Position numbers and translations under genes: made by a program. A stretch of 10,021 bases of DNA from Bacteroidota bacterium (lineage in GTDB: Bacteria; Bacteroidota; Bacteroidia; NS11-12g; UBA955). The stretch's first letter is position 1; the number at the start of each line of letters is the position of its first letter. The DNA is taken from positions 1-10,021 of the forward strand of contig VMCP01000089.1 in assembly GCA_008081305.1 (NCBI GenBank), in the 5' to 3' direction. Shown here piece by piece: positions 1 through 6,737 of this stretch. Under the pieces are notes generated by a model that was not told the DNA's origin, ran no database searches, and was given only the letters and a program-made list of their open reading frames with translations.

Positions 1-300
1 TTTCCAAATCACGCTGCGGGATATAACTGGGTTCCATACGCCCCTATGTTAGGTGCGAGTGGTGCATTGTACGGTGTCATGACAGCATTTGCTTTATTAT
101 ATCCGGAAGAGCGCATGATTTTCTTGTTCTTACCCTACCCTATCAAAGCCAAATACCTCGTGCCAGTCATTGTAGGTTTAGATGTTCTGTTGGGTGTTTT
201 AGATTTCCAATCCGATAATATTGCTCATTTTGCCCATATAGGTGGTGCACTTTTTGGGTTCTTATTTGTTAAAATATGGAAGAAGTTCTGGTATAAATGA
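1..300 (+). CDS. Rhomboid family intramembrane serine protease, 3' part (5' end outside window)
   Basis: The reading frame is open from the first base, so the gene starts before the window; the ATG at 46 is internal. The 99 visible residues carry the rhomboid core: GASGALYG with the likely nucleophile serine at 58-60, and AHFAHIGGALFG with the likely catalytic histidine about 59 residues later, near 235-237. Hydrophobic stretches around both fit the last membrane segments of the six-helix fold. The cytoplasmic tail is short and basic (KIWKKFWYK). Rhomboids cut transmembrane substrates within the membrane; the substrate here cannot be inferred. The stop codon overlaps the next gene's start (ATGA at 297-300), which implies a shared transcript and coupled translation. 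The N-terminal HxxxN motif lies outside the window, so an intact active site is not shown. Confidence 0.93.
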   Translation, partial: FPNHAAGYNWVPYAPMLGASGALYGVMTAFALLYPEERMIFLFLPYPIKAKYLVPVIVGLDVLLGVLDFQSDNIAHFAHIGGALFGFLFVKIWKKFWYK

Positions 301-1121
301 TCACGAATAGACCCTTTTTTAAGTTAAATAGCCAACCCTTTAGTCCGTACAATAAAGCCATTGTCAATCTCATTTGGGCGAATGTGATTGTCTTTATTGT
401 GTTGGGTGTGTTGCGTTTGTTTCCCTTTGGGGATACCATTTTCTATGCATTAAGTTTCAGTCCAACCAAACCGCTATATTTTTCATTTCCTACGGCAGTT
501 ACTTCCATATTTCTGCACGATGGTTTCTTTCACATACTGGGGAATATGCTCTGGTTGTACTTTGTAGGGATTATCCTAGAGGACCTCATAGGGAAAAAGC
601 ACATTTGGTATTTATTCTTTGGAGGTGGAATTGCGGGTGTAATCTTATTCTACCTAATCAGTCAGATGACGGGAAACCCTTATCCGCTGGTAGGGGCTTC
701 TGCTGGCATTGCCGCAATTCTGGCAGCAACCGCTATTTTCACACCACACTATCGAGTATTTCTTTTTGGTGTTTTAGAAGTTGAAATTCGTTGGATTGTA
801 TTAATCAAAGTGTTTTTCGATTTACTTGGGATGTTTGGTTCATTCAATGCTGGAGGTTATCAAGCCCATGTGGGAGGATATATTTTCGGAGCGCTTTATA
901 TTTTGGAATTAAAAGGCATTTGGAGGATGCCAAAAATCCAATTTCAAAGCAGTTCTAAAAAACCTAAACGCTCTGCTAAAGTTACCATTGAAAATGATCA
1001 AGGTCATAATCCTTCACAGATGGAAATTGATCGAATCCTAGATAAAATTAGCGAAGGAGGGTACGATGCATTAACCCAAAAGGAAAAAGAAACCCTGTTT
1101 AAAGCCAGCGGCAAGAAGTAA
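297..1121 (+). CDS. Rhomboid family intramembrane serine protease with conserved C-terminal tail
   Basis: A complete 274-residue protein. Membrane segments run from about residue 22 to 205. Visible active-site elements are H79-x3-N83 in FFHILGNMLWLY (the oxyanion-hole motif), serine S135 in LVGASAGIAA, and histidine H191 in QAHVGGYIFG. The serine motif reads GASA rather than the textbook GxSG, a variant I recall from other Bacteroidetes rhomboids. After the last helix comes a basic soluble linker (about 212-228) and a short helical module at 241-274 (MEIDRILDKISEGGYDALTQKEKETLF) that resembles the small tail domain attached to many Bacteroidetes rhomboids (DUF6576, from memory). The ATG at 297 overlaps the upstream rhomboid stop by 4 bp. 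An alternative is an inactive rhomboid-like protein, but the Ser, His and HxxxN are all present. Confidence 0.94.
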   Translation: MITNRPFFKLNSQPFSPYNKAIVNLIWANVIVFIVLGVLRLFPFGDTIFYALSFSPTKPLYFSFPTAVTSIFLHDGFFHILGNMLWLYFVGIILEDLIGKKHIWYLFFGGGIAGVILFYLISQMTGNPYPLVGASAGIAAILAATAIFTPHYRVFLFGVLEVEIRWIVLIKVFFDLLGMFGSFNAGGYQAHVGGYIFGALYILELKGIWRMPKIQFQSSSKKPKRSAKVTIENDQGHNPSQMEIDRILDKISEGGYDALTQKEKETLFKASGKK

Positions 1122-2225
1122 GTGAAGATATTTCTTAAAGTACTAAACCTCGCGATGTTTCCAATCACTATTGTGGCGGGTTTGTTGCTATTGGTTTCGG
1201 GCTTTTCACCTTCGGTAAAACCCAGCTATATTGAGAGTATAGCATTACTTGGTTTAGCTTTTCCATACCTTTACTTTGCTAATGTTGTTATATTGATTTA
1301 TTGGGGAATACAGCTACGATTAAAATCCATATTTCCGCTGGCTATTTTACTCATCAATTTTAACGGTATCAGTTTATATCTTCAGTGGAATTCTTCAGTC
1401 AAAGAAGTGGAAACACATGATATAAATGTTGTTACTTATAATGCTAATTTATTTGGCTATTACGATGAAAAATGGCACGTTGACAGTATTTGTGATATCA
1501 TCAAATCAACGTCAGCAGATATTGTCTTACTTCAAGAAATTTATAATAAGCACGGTGATATCGAAAGGATGCGCAAGTATCTCCAAAAAAAGCTCAGTCT
1601 TGACTACGGCGTTGTTTCTAAATTATCTAATAATAGGGAATATGGGATGTGTATATTGTCACGATATCCCATAAAAAATTGGGATAAGATTCGCTTTGGT
1701 AGAAACACAGGGAATATGTCTATGTACGCTGATTTAGAACTATCTGACCCACAGTCTCAAAATCGACGAACCATCCGAGTATACAATATCCATTTACAAT
1801 CGGTTCGGTTTGATAAAGCCGACTATCAAAACATGGAATCCATCCTCAATGATGAACCGGGCAGTAGCAATACGGATGGAATTATAACCAAATTAAAATC
1901 AGCATATAGCAAACGAACTCCTCAAGTTCAGACACTCAAAAAAGAACTCGAAATGTGTAAACTCACAAAAATTATAGGCGGCGATTTTAACGATGTACCC
2001 ATGAGTTATACCTATCATGAGTTAAGTGAGGATCTAAAAGACGCCTTTACCCAAAGGGGCTCGGGGTTAGAAACTACATACAAAGGATTATTCCCTAGTT
2101 TTCGTATTGACTATCTCCTATATTCAGATGCTATGGAGTGCAAAAGCTATGAGAGTTTTTCAGAAATGCCCGGTGACCACAAAATGATTGCAACAAGACT
2201 TAATACAAAGCCCTTGTTCGAGTGA
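1122..2225 (+). CDS. Membrane-anchored endonuclease/exonuclease/phosphatase family protein
   Basis: A 367-residue protein. The N-terminal third (about residues 5-90) is hydrophobic, with probably three membrane helices and short loops. The rest is an EEP (DNase I-like) metal-dependent phosphoesterase domain. Visible family motifs are VTYNANLF (N107), DIVLLQE (metal-binding E139), YNIHLQS (H224), GGDFND (D288 and N290), SFRIDYLLYSD (D330) and the terminal GDHKMI (D352/H353 pair). All expected catalytic positions appear intact. The family includes nucleases and lipid or sugar phosphatases; the substrate cannot be told from sequence. The start is a GTG immediately after the rhomboid stop (TAAGTG), chosen because it preserves the whole first helix; an ATG at 1155 would remove 11 residues. 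Its position in the rhomboid run implies co-transcription. Confidence 0.93.
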   Translation: MKIFLKVLNLAMFPITIVAGLLLLVSGFSPSVKPSYIESIALLGLAFPYLYFANVVILIYWGIQLRLKSIFPLAILLINFNGISLYLQWNSSVKEVETHDINVVTYNANLFGYYDEKWHVDSICDIIKSTSADIVLLQEIYNKHGDIERMRKYLQKKLSLDYGVVSKLSNNREYGMCILSRYPIKNWDKIRFGRNTGNMSMYADLELSDPQSQNRRTIRVYNIHLQSVRFDKADYQNMESILNDEPGSSNTDGIITKLKSAYSKRTPQVQTLKKELEMCKLTKIIGGDFNDVPMSYTYHELSEDLKDAFTQRGSGLETTYKGLFPSFRIDYLLYSDAMECKSYESFSEMPGDHKMIATRLNTKPLFE

Positions 2226-2227
2226 TA

Positions 2228-2950
2228 TTAGCGCATCATTTGAGAACTGTAACGCTGAATCTCTAAAATTGCCCTTTTAGCCAACACGAAATTTGGATCG
2301 AGCTCTAATGCCTTTTGTAGTTGTTCGGCAGCCTTCATCAGGTCACGTTGAGCCATAAAATGTTGACCTCGTAAATAAATAAAGGCTACTTCAGCTCTGA
2401 CCGACTGTTTAATTTGACCCTGCAGATCTTCCAAATCAACTAATTTATTTTTAATCTCTTCGTTATTTTGAGCCTGAGTTATCATGCTATCGGCTCCTTT
2501 GAGGTTGCCTCTTAGTATTTCAATCATGGTTAGATCCCAGAAATAGGTGGGGTCTTGAGTTTCACTCCACAAAGAAGTGAACTCAGCTACAGCCGCCGTG
2601 TCCTCTCCTTGTTCAAGCATTAATTTTGCTCTAATATCTCTTAGAAACGTACTTGAACTATTTTCATTTAAGCCTTTATTCGCATAAAACAGGGCCGTTT
2701 TTGGATCACGCACCACGCCGGGAGTATTCTTATAGAAGTAATGATAAAAAGACAATGAGTCTAATACCCAATTAGGGGCAGCCGTATCATTCGCCAACCA
2801 ATTGGTTAAAGAGTAAATCATTGCATCGTGATCACCCGCCTCTTGGGCTAGTTCAAAGGTGTTTTGAAATGAGTCGTTTTTCTCTTTTGGTGCGTTACAA
2901 GCGGCGAAATAAATGATGGCCGCAGGGATTATAATGTTGATTATTCTCAT
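2228..2950 (-). CDS. TPR-containing lipoprotein, function unknown
   Basis: A 240-residue protein. The N-terminus (MRIINIIIPAAIIYFAAC) is a lipoprotein signal with a loose lipobox FAAC, so C18 would be lipidated and the mature protein attached to a membrane facing the periplasm. The rest is mainly helical. The region at about 186-230 (AEVAFIYLRGQHFMAQRDL, then KAAEQLQKALELDPNFVLA) is a recognisable tetratricopeptide repeat; residues 80-165 look like weaker repeats. TPR proteins are usually protein-binding scaffolds; no partner is apparent. The ATG lies one base after the stop of the upstream YbjN-like gene (TAAAATG), so the two are almost certainly translated from one mRNA. Its stop lies 2 bp from that of the convergent EEP gene, with no terminator between them. 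Confidence 0.85.
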   Translation of the reverse strand: MRIINIIIPAAIIYFAACNAPKEKNDSFQNTFELAQEAGDHDAMIYSLTNWLANDTAAPNWVLDSLSFYHYFYKNTPGVVRDPKTALFYANKGLNENSSSTFLRDIRAKLMLEQGEDTAAVAEFTSLWSETQDPTYFWDLTMIEILRGNLKGADSMITQAQNNEEIKNKLVDLEDLQGQIKQSVRAEVAFIYLRGQHFMAQRDLMKAAEQLQKALELDPNFVLAKRAILEIQRYSSQMMR

Positions 2951-2951
2951 T

Positions 2952-3419
2952 TTATTTCTTTTCGTGAATTCTTTTTAGGCCGAACTCATCCTTTAAAACA
3001 TGATAAGCCATTTCAGCATAATAGGCCAAACCATCAATAATTGCTGACAAATTCGCTTGATTAAAACTACTACCAGAAACACGATAACTAATTACAGTTG
3101 CATTATCTTGTTCATTGTAAGAGAACTTACCATAAAGTAGATTCAGATTAACTACAAGTAACTCCTTCAGGAAATCCTCTTTCCTGATGGTTGGCGCAAA
3201 AACAAACGGAATGGTGATTTGAAAAACGGTAGGGTCTTGCTTAAAGGTAAAATAATTCCAAGGTGTGGACTCTCTATCTTCCCACGCATCCATATAAACC
3301 GGCATCTCCTCCTTTAATAGAATCCACTGACCATTTTCATCGGCTTGAGCTTCTTCTGCAGACAAACCCATTTGACGGATAGCAGTTTCTACCTCCCCAA
3401 TAAGCGTTTTCAACTCCAT
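2952..3419 (-). CDS. YbjN-like domain protein, function unknown
   Basis: A 155-residue soluble protein without signal peptide or membrane segment. The layout is an N-terminal helix (residues 1-20), a run of beta strands containing WILLKEEMPVYMDAWED, WNYFTFKQDPTVFQITIPFVF and ATVISYRVSG, and a C-terminal helix (about 119-148). This order and the conserved look of the strand pair suggest the YbjN / secretion-chaperone-like alpha-beta fold, which in other bacteria is linked to stress or sensory regulation without a defined biochemical role. I assign the fold, not a function. The gene sits between the permease (9 bp gap) and the TPR lipoprotein (1 bp gap), all on the minus strand, so it is probably the middle gene of a three-gene operon. 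Confidence 0.72.
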   Translation of the reverse strand: MELKTLIGEVETAIRQMGLSAEEAQADENGQWILLKEEMPVYMDAWEDRESTPWNYFTFKQDPTVFQITIPFVFAPTIRKEDFLKELLVVNLNLLYGKFSYNEQDNATVISYRVSGSSFNQANLSAIIDGLAYYAEMAYHVLKDEFGLKRIHEKK

Positions 3420-3428
3420 AAGGCAAAA

Positions 3429-4760
3429 TTAAGCATTCAACGTGGAACGACTCTTCAAAAACCAAAATATCAGACCGATCAACGCAGTTGATACACCCAA
3501 TATACTTTCTGTGGGTTTCTCACCGATAAAGAATATACAAACACTAGCAGTGGTTACAATAAACAAAATAGGCGTAAATGGGTAACCCCAGGCTCTGTAT
3601 CCTTCAGGTTTTCCATGTGTAAATCGCAACTTGAGCATTCCTATGACGGTGATCAAAGTAAATAACGATAATGTAAAAGCTACATAGTATATGAGCGACT
3701 CAAAATCCATCGTCCATAACATGATTATGCTAATAATTGCTTGGGTAATGATTGCGTTATTGGGTATTCCTTTTTTTGACTCTTTGGAAATAACATTCAA
3801 CTTCGGAATTGCCACAAACATCCCTGCAATTACTCTCGGTCCTGTGAAAATCATTGAACTAATGGTAGAAACCAAAAGTAAACTAATGATCGCTCCCATA
3901 AAAAGACCTAAAACATCACCCCATAAATAGTTTGCCGCGATTAACCCGACTTCCTTTTTACCCACCAATGCCTCTACAGGCGTGGAAGTTAAGAAAACCG
4001 CGTTGAGTAGTGTATACAAAACCGTCACCAACAAGGTTCCGATGATAATTGAACGTGTGAGATTTTTTTGTGGATCCTTAACACTTCCGGCAATATAAGC
4101 AGTGGCATTCCATCCGCTGTAAGCAAATGAAACCCAAATAAGACTAACTGCGAAGGCCGGAGTGAGCCAACCAGCATGCCAGATTTCATTTATGGCTTTT
4201 GGAGATATATCGAAATGGATATTTGTTTTATTCCCAAGCCAAAAACCGCTTACAATGAAGAATACAATCAAGACTAGCTTGAACAGTGTTGAAATCCTTT
4301 GAAAAAGCAAACCGAGCCTGATACTGTATGCATGAATAAGTGAAATGCCTAAAATAACAAGCATCGCTATCCATATGCTTGGCAAGGATGAAGAAATACC
4401 ATTGATGTACGCACCAAGTGCTAATGCCGCTCCTGCTACTGGTGCCGCAAAACCTACGGTGATACTTACAAAACCAGCCATATAACCCAATGCCGGGTGA
4501 AAAATTTCAGATAAAAAATAGAATTCTCCCCCATCTTTAGGTAAACGATTAGCTAATTCAGCATAACAAAAAGCACCAGCTAAAGCAATAAGACCACCTA
4601 TTATCCAAATCATGAGTATCGAAAACCCTTGTTGAATATCAAATAACTGATACCCTAAACTAGTAAATACTCCTGTGCCCACCATATTGGCTATAACCAT
4701 GCTGGTCGCCGACCATAAGTCTACTTGCCGCTTATTTCCTTGATTTGTCAAGACATACAA
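3429..4760 (-). CDS. APC superfamily amino-acid permease
   Basis: A 443-residue integral membrane protein of typical length for the family, with about 12 hydrophobic segments. Segment 1 carries the broken-helix substrate motif MVGTGVFTSLG (26-36). Segment 2 ends in FCYAELANRLPKDGGEFYFL (64-83). Segment 6 reads FAYSGWNATAYIAGSVKDP (212-230). SSMIFTGPRVIAGM (301-314) and EGYRAWGYPFTPILF (386-400) are further APC signatures. It should import or exchange amino acids across the inner membrane; the substrate is not predictable here. The only start codons between an in-frame upstream stop and residue 21 are TTG at 4760 and TTG at 4751; the nearby ATG (4756-4754) is in another frame and stops after two codons. 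It is first in a probable operon with the YbjN-like and TPR genes and divergent from ACMSD, which hints at amino-acid catabolism. Confidence 0.92.
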   Translation of the reverse strand: MYVLTNQGNKRQVDLWSATSMVIANMVGTGVFTSLGYQLFDIQQGFSILMIWIIGGLIALAGAFCYAELANRLPKDGGEFYFLSEIFHPALGYMAGFVSITVGFAAPVAGAALALGAYINGISSSLPSIWIAMLVILGISLIHAYSIRLGLLFQRISTLFKLVLIVFFIVSGFWLGNKTNIHFDISPKAINEIWHAGWLTPAFAVSLIWVSFAYSGWNATAYIAGSVKDPQKNLTRSIIIGTLLVTVLYTLLNAVFLTSTPVEALVGKKEVGLIAANYLWGDVLGLFMGAIISLLLVSTISSMIFTGPRVIAGMFVAIPKLNVISKESKKGIPNNAIITQAIISIIMLWTMDFESLIYYVAFTLSLFTLITVIGMLKLRFTHGKPEGYRAWGYPFTPILFIVTTASVCIFFIGEKPTESILGVSTALIGLIFWFLKSRSTLNA

Positions 4761-4765
4761 GTATA

Positions 4766-4781
4766 ATTTAAATCTTTAAAG
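4766..4781. repeat. Two adjacent 8-bp palindromes in the divergent permease/ACMSD intergenic region
   Basis: ATTTAAAT (4766-4773) is followed directly by CTTTAAAG (4774-4781). Each is a perfect 8-bp palindrome, and together they form an approximate direct repeat with TTTAAA recurring every 8 bp. The position just upstream of the permease start, in the 57-bp gap between divergent genes, would suit an operator. In AT-rich DNA such matches can arise by chance, so the call is tentative. Confidence 0.25.
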
Positions 4782-4805
4782 TCCAAACTATGTAAGATCA
4801 ATGAT

Positions 4806-4813
4806 TATTTTTG
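4806..4813 (+). promoter_or_regulatory. Possible Bacteroidetes -7 promoter box (TATTTTTG) for the ACMSD gene
   Basis: TATTTTTG matches the Bacteroidetes -7 consensus TAnnTTTG exactly. It ends only 4 bp before the ATG at 4818, so transcription from it would give a leaderless or nearly leaderless mRNA. No TTG-type -33 element is visible at the expected distance, which weakens the call. Confidence 0.28.
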
Positions 4814-4817
4814 TTCC

Positions 4818-5846
4818 ATGTCAGCAGAAAACGATTCTATTTTTAGCATTGATATTCATACACACATTATCCCTGAAAACATGCCAGATTGGAAGCAAAA
4901 ATTTGGCTATGGTGAGTTTGTATCATTAGAGCATCACAAACCATGTTGTGCCAAGATGATGATGGATGGTGAATTTTTTAGAGAGATAGAAAACAACTGC
5001 TGGGAAGCTGATCAGCGAATTACCGAATGCAATCACCAACATGTAAATGTGCAGGTATTGAGCACCATTCCCGTTATGTTTAGCTATTGGGCTGACCCCA
5101 AACACACATTAGAAATGGCCGTTTATCTAAATGATCATATTGCAGATATATGCGCGCGTTACCCAAAAAGGTTCGTAGGTTTAGGTACATTGCCTATGCA
5201 ACACACCGAGTATGCCATAGAAGAGCTAAAACGCTGCAAAGAAATTGGCCTTAAAGGAGTTCAAATAGGGTCTCATGTGAACGATATGAACTTGAACGAG
5301 CCGGAACTATTTCCCATTTTTGAAGCTATACAAGACCTAGATATGGCACTTTTTGTTCACCCTTGGTGGTATAGTGCTAAAAAGAAAATGCCTAAATATT
5401 GGTTACCATGGTTGGTCGGAATGCCTGCTGAAACCTCTTTAGCTATATGCAGCATGATTTTTGGTGGCGTCTTTGAACGATTACCAAATTTAAGGGTAGC
5501 CTTTGCACATGGCGGTGGTGCATTTCCCGCCACGCTCGGAAGAATTGAACACGGATGGAAGGTTCGACCTGATCTAGTAGCCGTAGACAATGTGAAAAAC
5601 CCAAGGGAATATATGGGTCAATTCTGGTTAGATAGCTTGGTTCACGACCCAAAAATGCTCGAATACATCGTTGACTTAGTGGGTTCTAAAAAAGTTTGTC
5701 TTGGAACCGATTATCCTTTCCCTCTAGGGGAATTAGAACCGGGCGAACTAATCAAGAATAGCAACTTCTCAAAAGATATAAAAGAGGATATGTTGAATCG
5801 TTCAGCCCTAGAATGGTTAAAGATGGAAAGAAGTTTTTTTGAGTAA
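4818..5846 (+). CDS. 2-amino-3-carboxymuconate-6-semialdehyde decarboxylase (ACMSD, amidohydrolase superfamily)
   Basis: A 342-residue protein that matches the remembered human and Pseudomonas ACMSD sequences almost throughout, including FGYGEFVSLEHH, NCWEADQRI, LSTIPVMFSYWA, RFVGLGTLPMQ, KYWLPWLVGMPAET, FAHGGGAFPATLGRIEHG and LGTDYPFPLGELEPG. The zinc ligands are visible: H14 and H16 (DIHTH), H181 (FVHPW) and D298 (GTDYPF). H231 (AHGGG) is the likely catalytic histidine, and R55 and R250 correspond to the substrate-binding arginines. The cytoplasmic enzyme (EC 4.1.1.45) decarboxylates ACMS to 2-aminomuconate semialdehyde, pulling tryptophan/kynurenine carbon away from quinolinate and NAD synthesis towards full breakdown. 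No other kynurenine-pathway gene lies in the window. The nearest candidate partner is the divergent amino-acid permease. The bacterial gene is called nbaD in nitrobenzoate degraders; I do not transfer that name. Confidence 0.96.
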   Translation: MSAENDSIFSIDIHTHIIPENMPDWKQKFGYGEFVSLEHHKPCCAKMMMDGEFFREIENNCWEADQRITECNHQHVNVQVLSTIPVMFSYWADPKHTLEMAVYLNDHIADICARYPKRFVGLGTLPMQHTEYAIEELKRCKEIGLKGVQIGSHVNDMNLNEPELFPIFEAIQDLDMALFVHPWWYSAKKKMPKYWLPWLVGMPAETSLAICSMIFGGVFERLPNLRVAFAHGGGAFPATLGRIEHGWKVRPDLVAVDNVKNPREYMGQFWLDSLVHDPKMLEYIVDLVGSKKVCLGTDYPFPLGELEPGELIKNSNFSKDIKEDMLNRSALEWLKMERSFFE

Positions 5847-5901
5847 TTTAAAAACGTTTGTAACATAATTCAGCGTTTATCCCATATAGTCACACGAATT
5901 G

Positions 5902-5909
5902 TACATTTG
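5902..5909 (+). promoter_or_regulatory. Possible Bacteroidetes -7 promoter box (TACATTTG)
   Basis: TACATTTG is an exact match to TAnnTTTG in the 71-bp gap after ACMSD, ending 8 bp before the ATG at 5918. A weak -33-like TTTA lies about 22 bp upstream (5876-5879). Use of this box would give a leader of only a few bases and make the downstream gene a separate transcription unit. Confidence 0.38.
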
Positions 5910-5917
5910 AATATTGC

Positions 5918-6736
5918 ATGAACATCAGCCGAAACCTTATTCTCACATTGGTATTAGTTTTGCCGTTATCTGGATTTAGTCAATCAGAAAACAAAAGGGT
6001 AATTTTCCCTTCTCAAGCAAATTTTTACCCACCCTATCAGATCAAAAGAACAGCAGTACAAAAAACAAACATCAATATATTACTAGAGGGCAACGAGCAA
6101 AAACAATCTGTTTCTTCTTGGATGACGAGCTTACAAACATGTAGACCTTCGAACCCAACAACAAATTTGCAACAAGTAGAAATGTGGGTAACGGATATCA
6201 ATGGAACCTTGAAAACTTCAGAGATGTCAATGCCTATTCCAAATGTTGATACGAATATCTCAAGAGTAACTTACTACCTTGATAATGGAGGAATTATTCA
6301 AGACTTTGAAGGGAATGAAGAATATCTAAAATCACTCACTCAAACAGGGCTCTTCGCCGTTCAAAAAGGTAGAAACCTATGGTCTTTTTTAAGAAATGAT
6401 AAGGATCTACGTATAGGCGATACACTAACAGAAAGTAAGAACGGTAATCCATTATCATTTGAAGCCATCTATGTCCTTAAAAGTGTCGAAGGCGGACAAG
6501 CAATCTTTGAGGTTAAACAGAAAATCGAATTAAACCAGAGCTATGAAGAAATGGGTTTACAGATGAATCAAAACGTTAAAGGCAGCATGAATGGAAGTCT
6601 GGTTGTGAGAGTTGCAGACCGAATGGTTTTAAATTCAAACATGGATATCGCCCTGGAGGGCACCATGGATATGGTCTACCTAAAAGCACCTATAACCATA
6701 AGGGGTAATATCACAGAAAACGCGGAACAGATATAA
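5918..6736 (+). CDS. Secreted protein of unknown function
   Basis: A 272-residue protein that I do not recognise with confidence. The N-terminus (MNISRNLILTLVLVLPLSGFSQS) is a clear signal peptide with probable cleavage near residues 21-23, so the protein should be exported to the periplasm or beyond. There is no lipobox, no later membrane segment, and only one cysteine (in LQTCRPS). The mature part has alternating polar and hydrophobic residues with many glycines (ISRVTYYLDNGGIIQDFEG, GSMNGSLVVRVADRMVLNS), which suggests mostly beta structure. The ending, with repeated strands (SLVVRV, MDIALEGTMDMVY, APITIRGNIT), vaguely recalls secreted Bacteroidetes DUF families such as DUF6263, but this is only a resemblance. 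It has its own possible promoter box. Its stop lies one base from that of convergent recX. Confidence 0.82.
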   Translation: MNISRNLILTLVLVLPLSGFSQSENKRVIFPSQANFYPPYQIKRTAVQKTNINILLEGNEQKQSVSSWMTSLQTCRPSNPTTNLQQVEMWVTDINGTLKTSEMSMPIPNVDTNISRVTYYLDNGGIIQDFEGNEEYLKSLTQTGLFAVQKGRNLWSFLRNDKDLRIGDTLTESKNGNPLSFEAIYVLKSVEGGQAIFEVKQKIELNQSYEEMGLQMNQNVKGSMNGSLVVRVADRMVLNSNMDIALEGTMDMVYLKAPITIRGNITENAEQI

Positions 6737-6737
6737 T

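Noticed and set aside
3691..3930. 79-codon plus-strand frame inside the permease gene.
   Set aside because: It is the complement of permease coding sequence; the hydrophobic look comes from antisense of membrane-segment codons.
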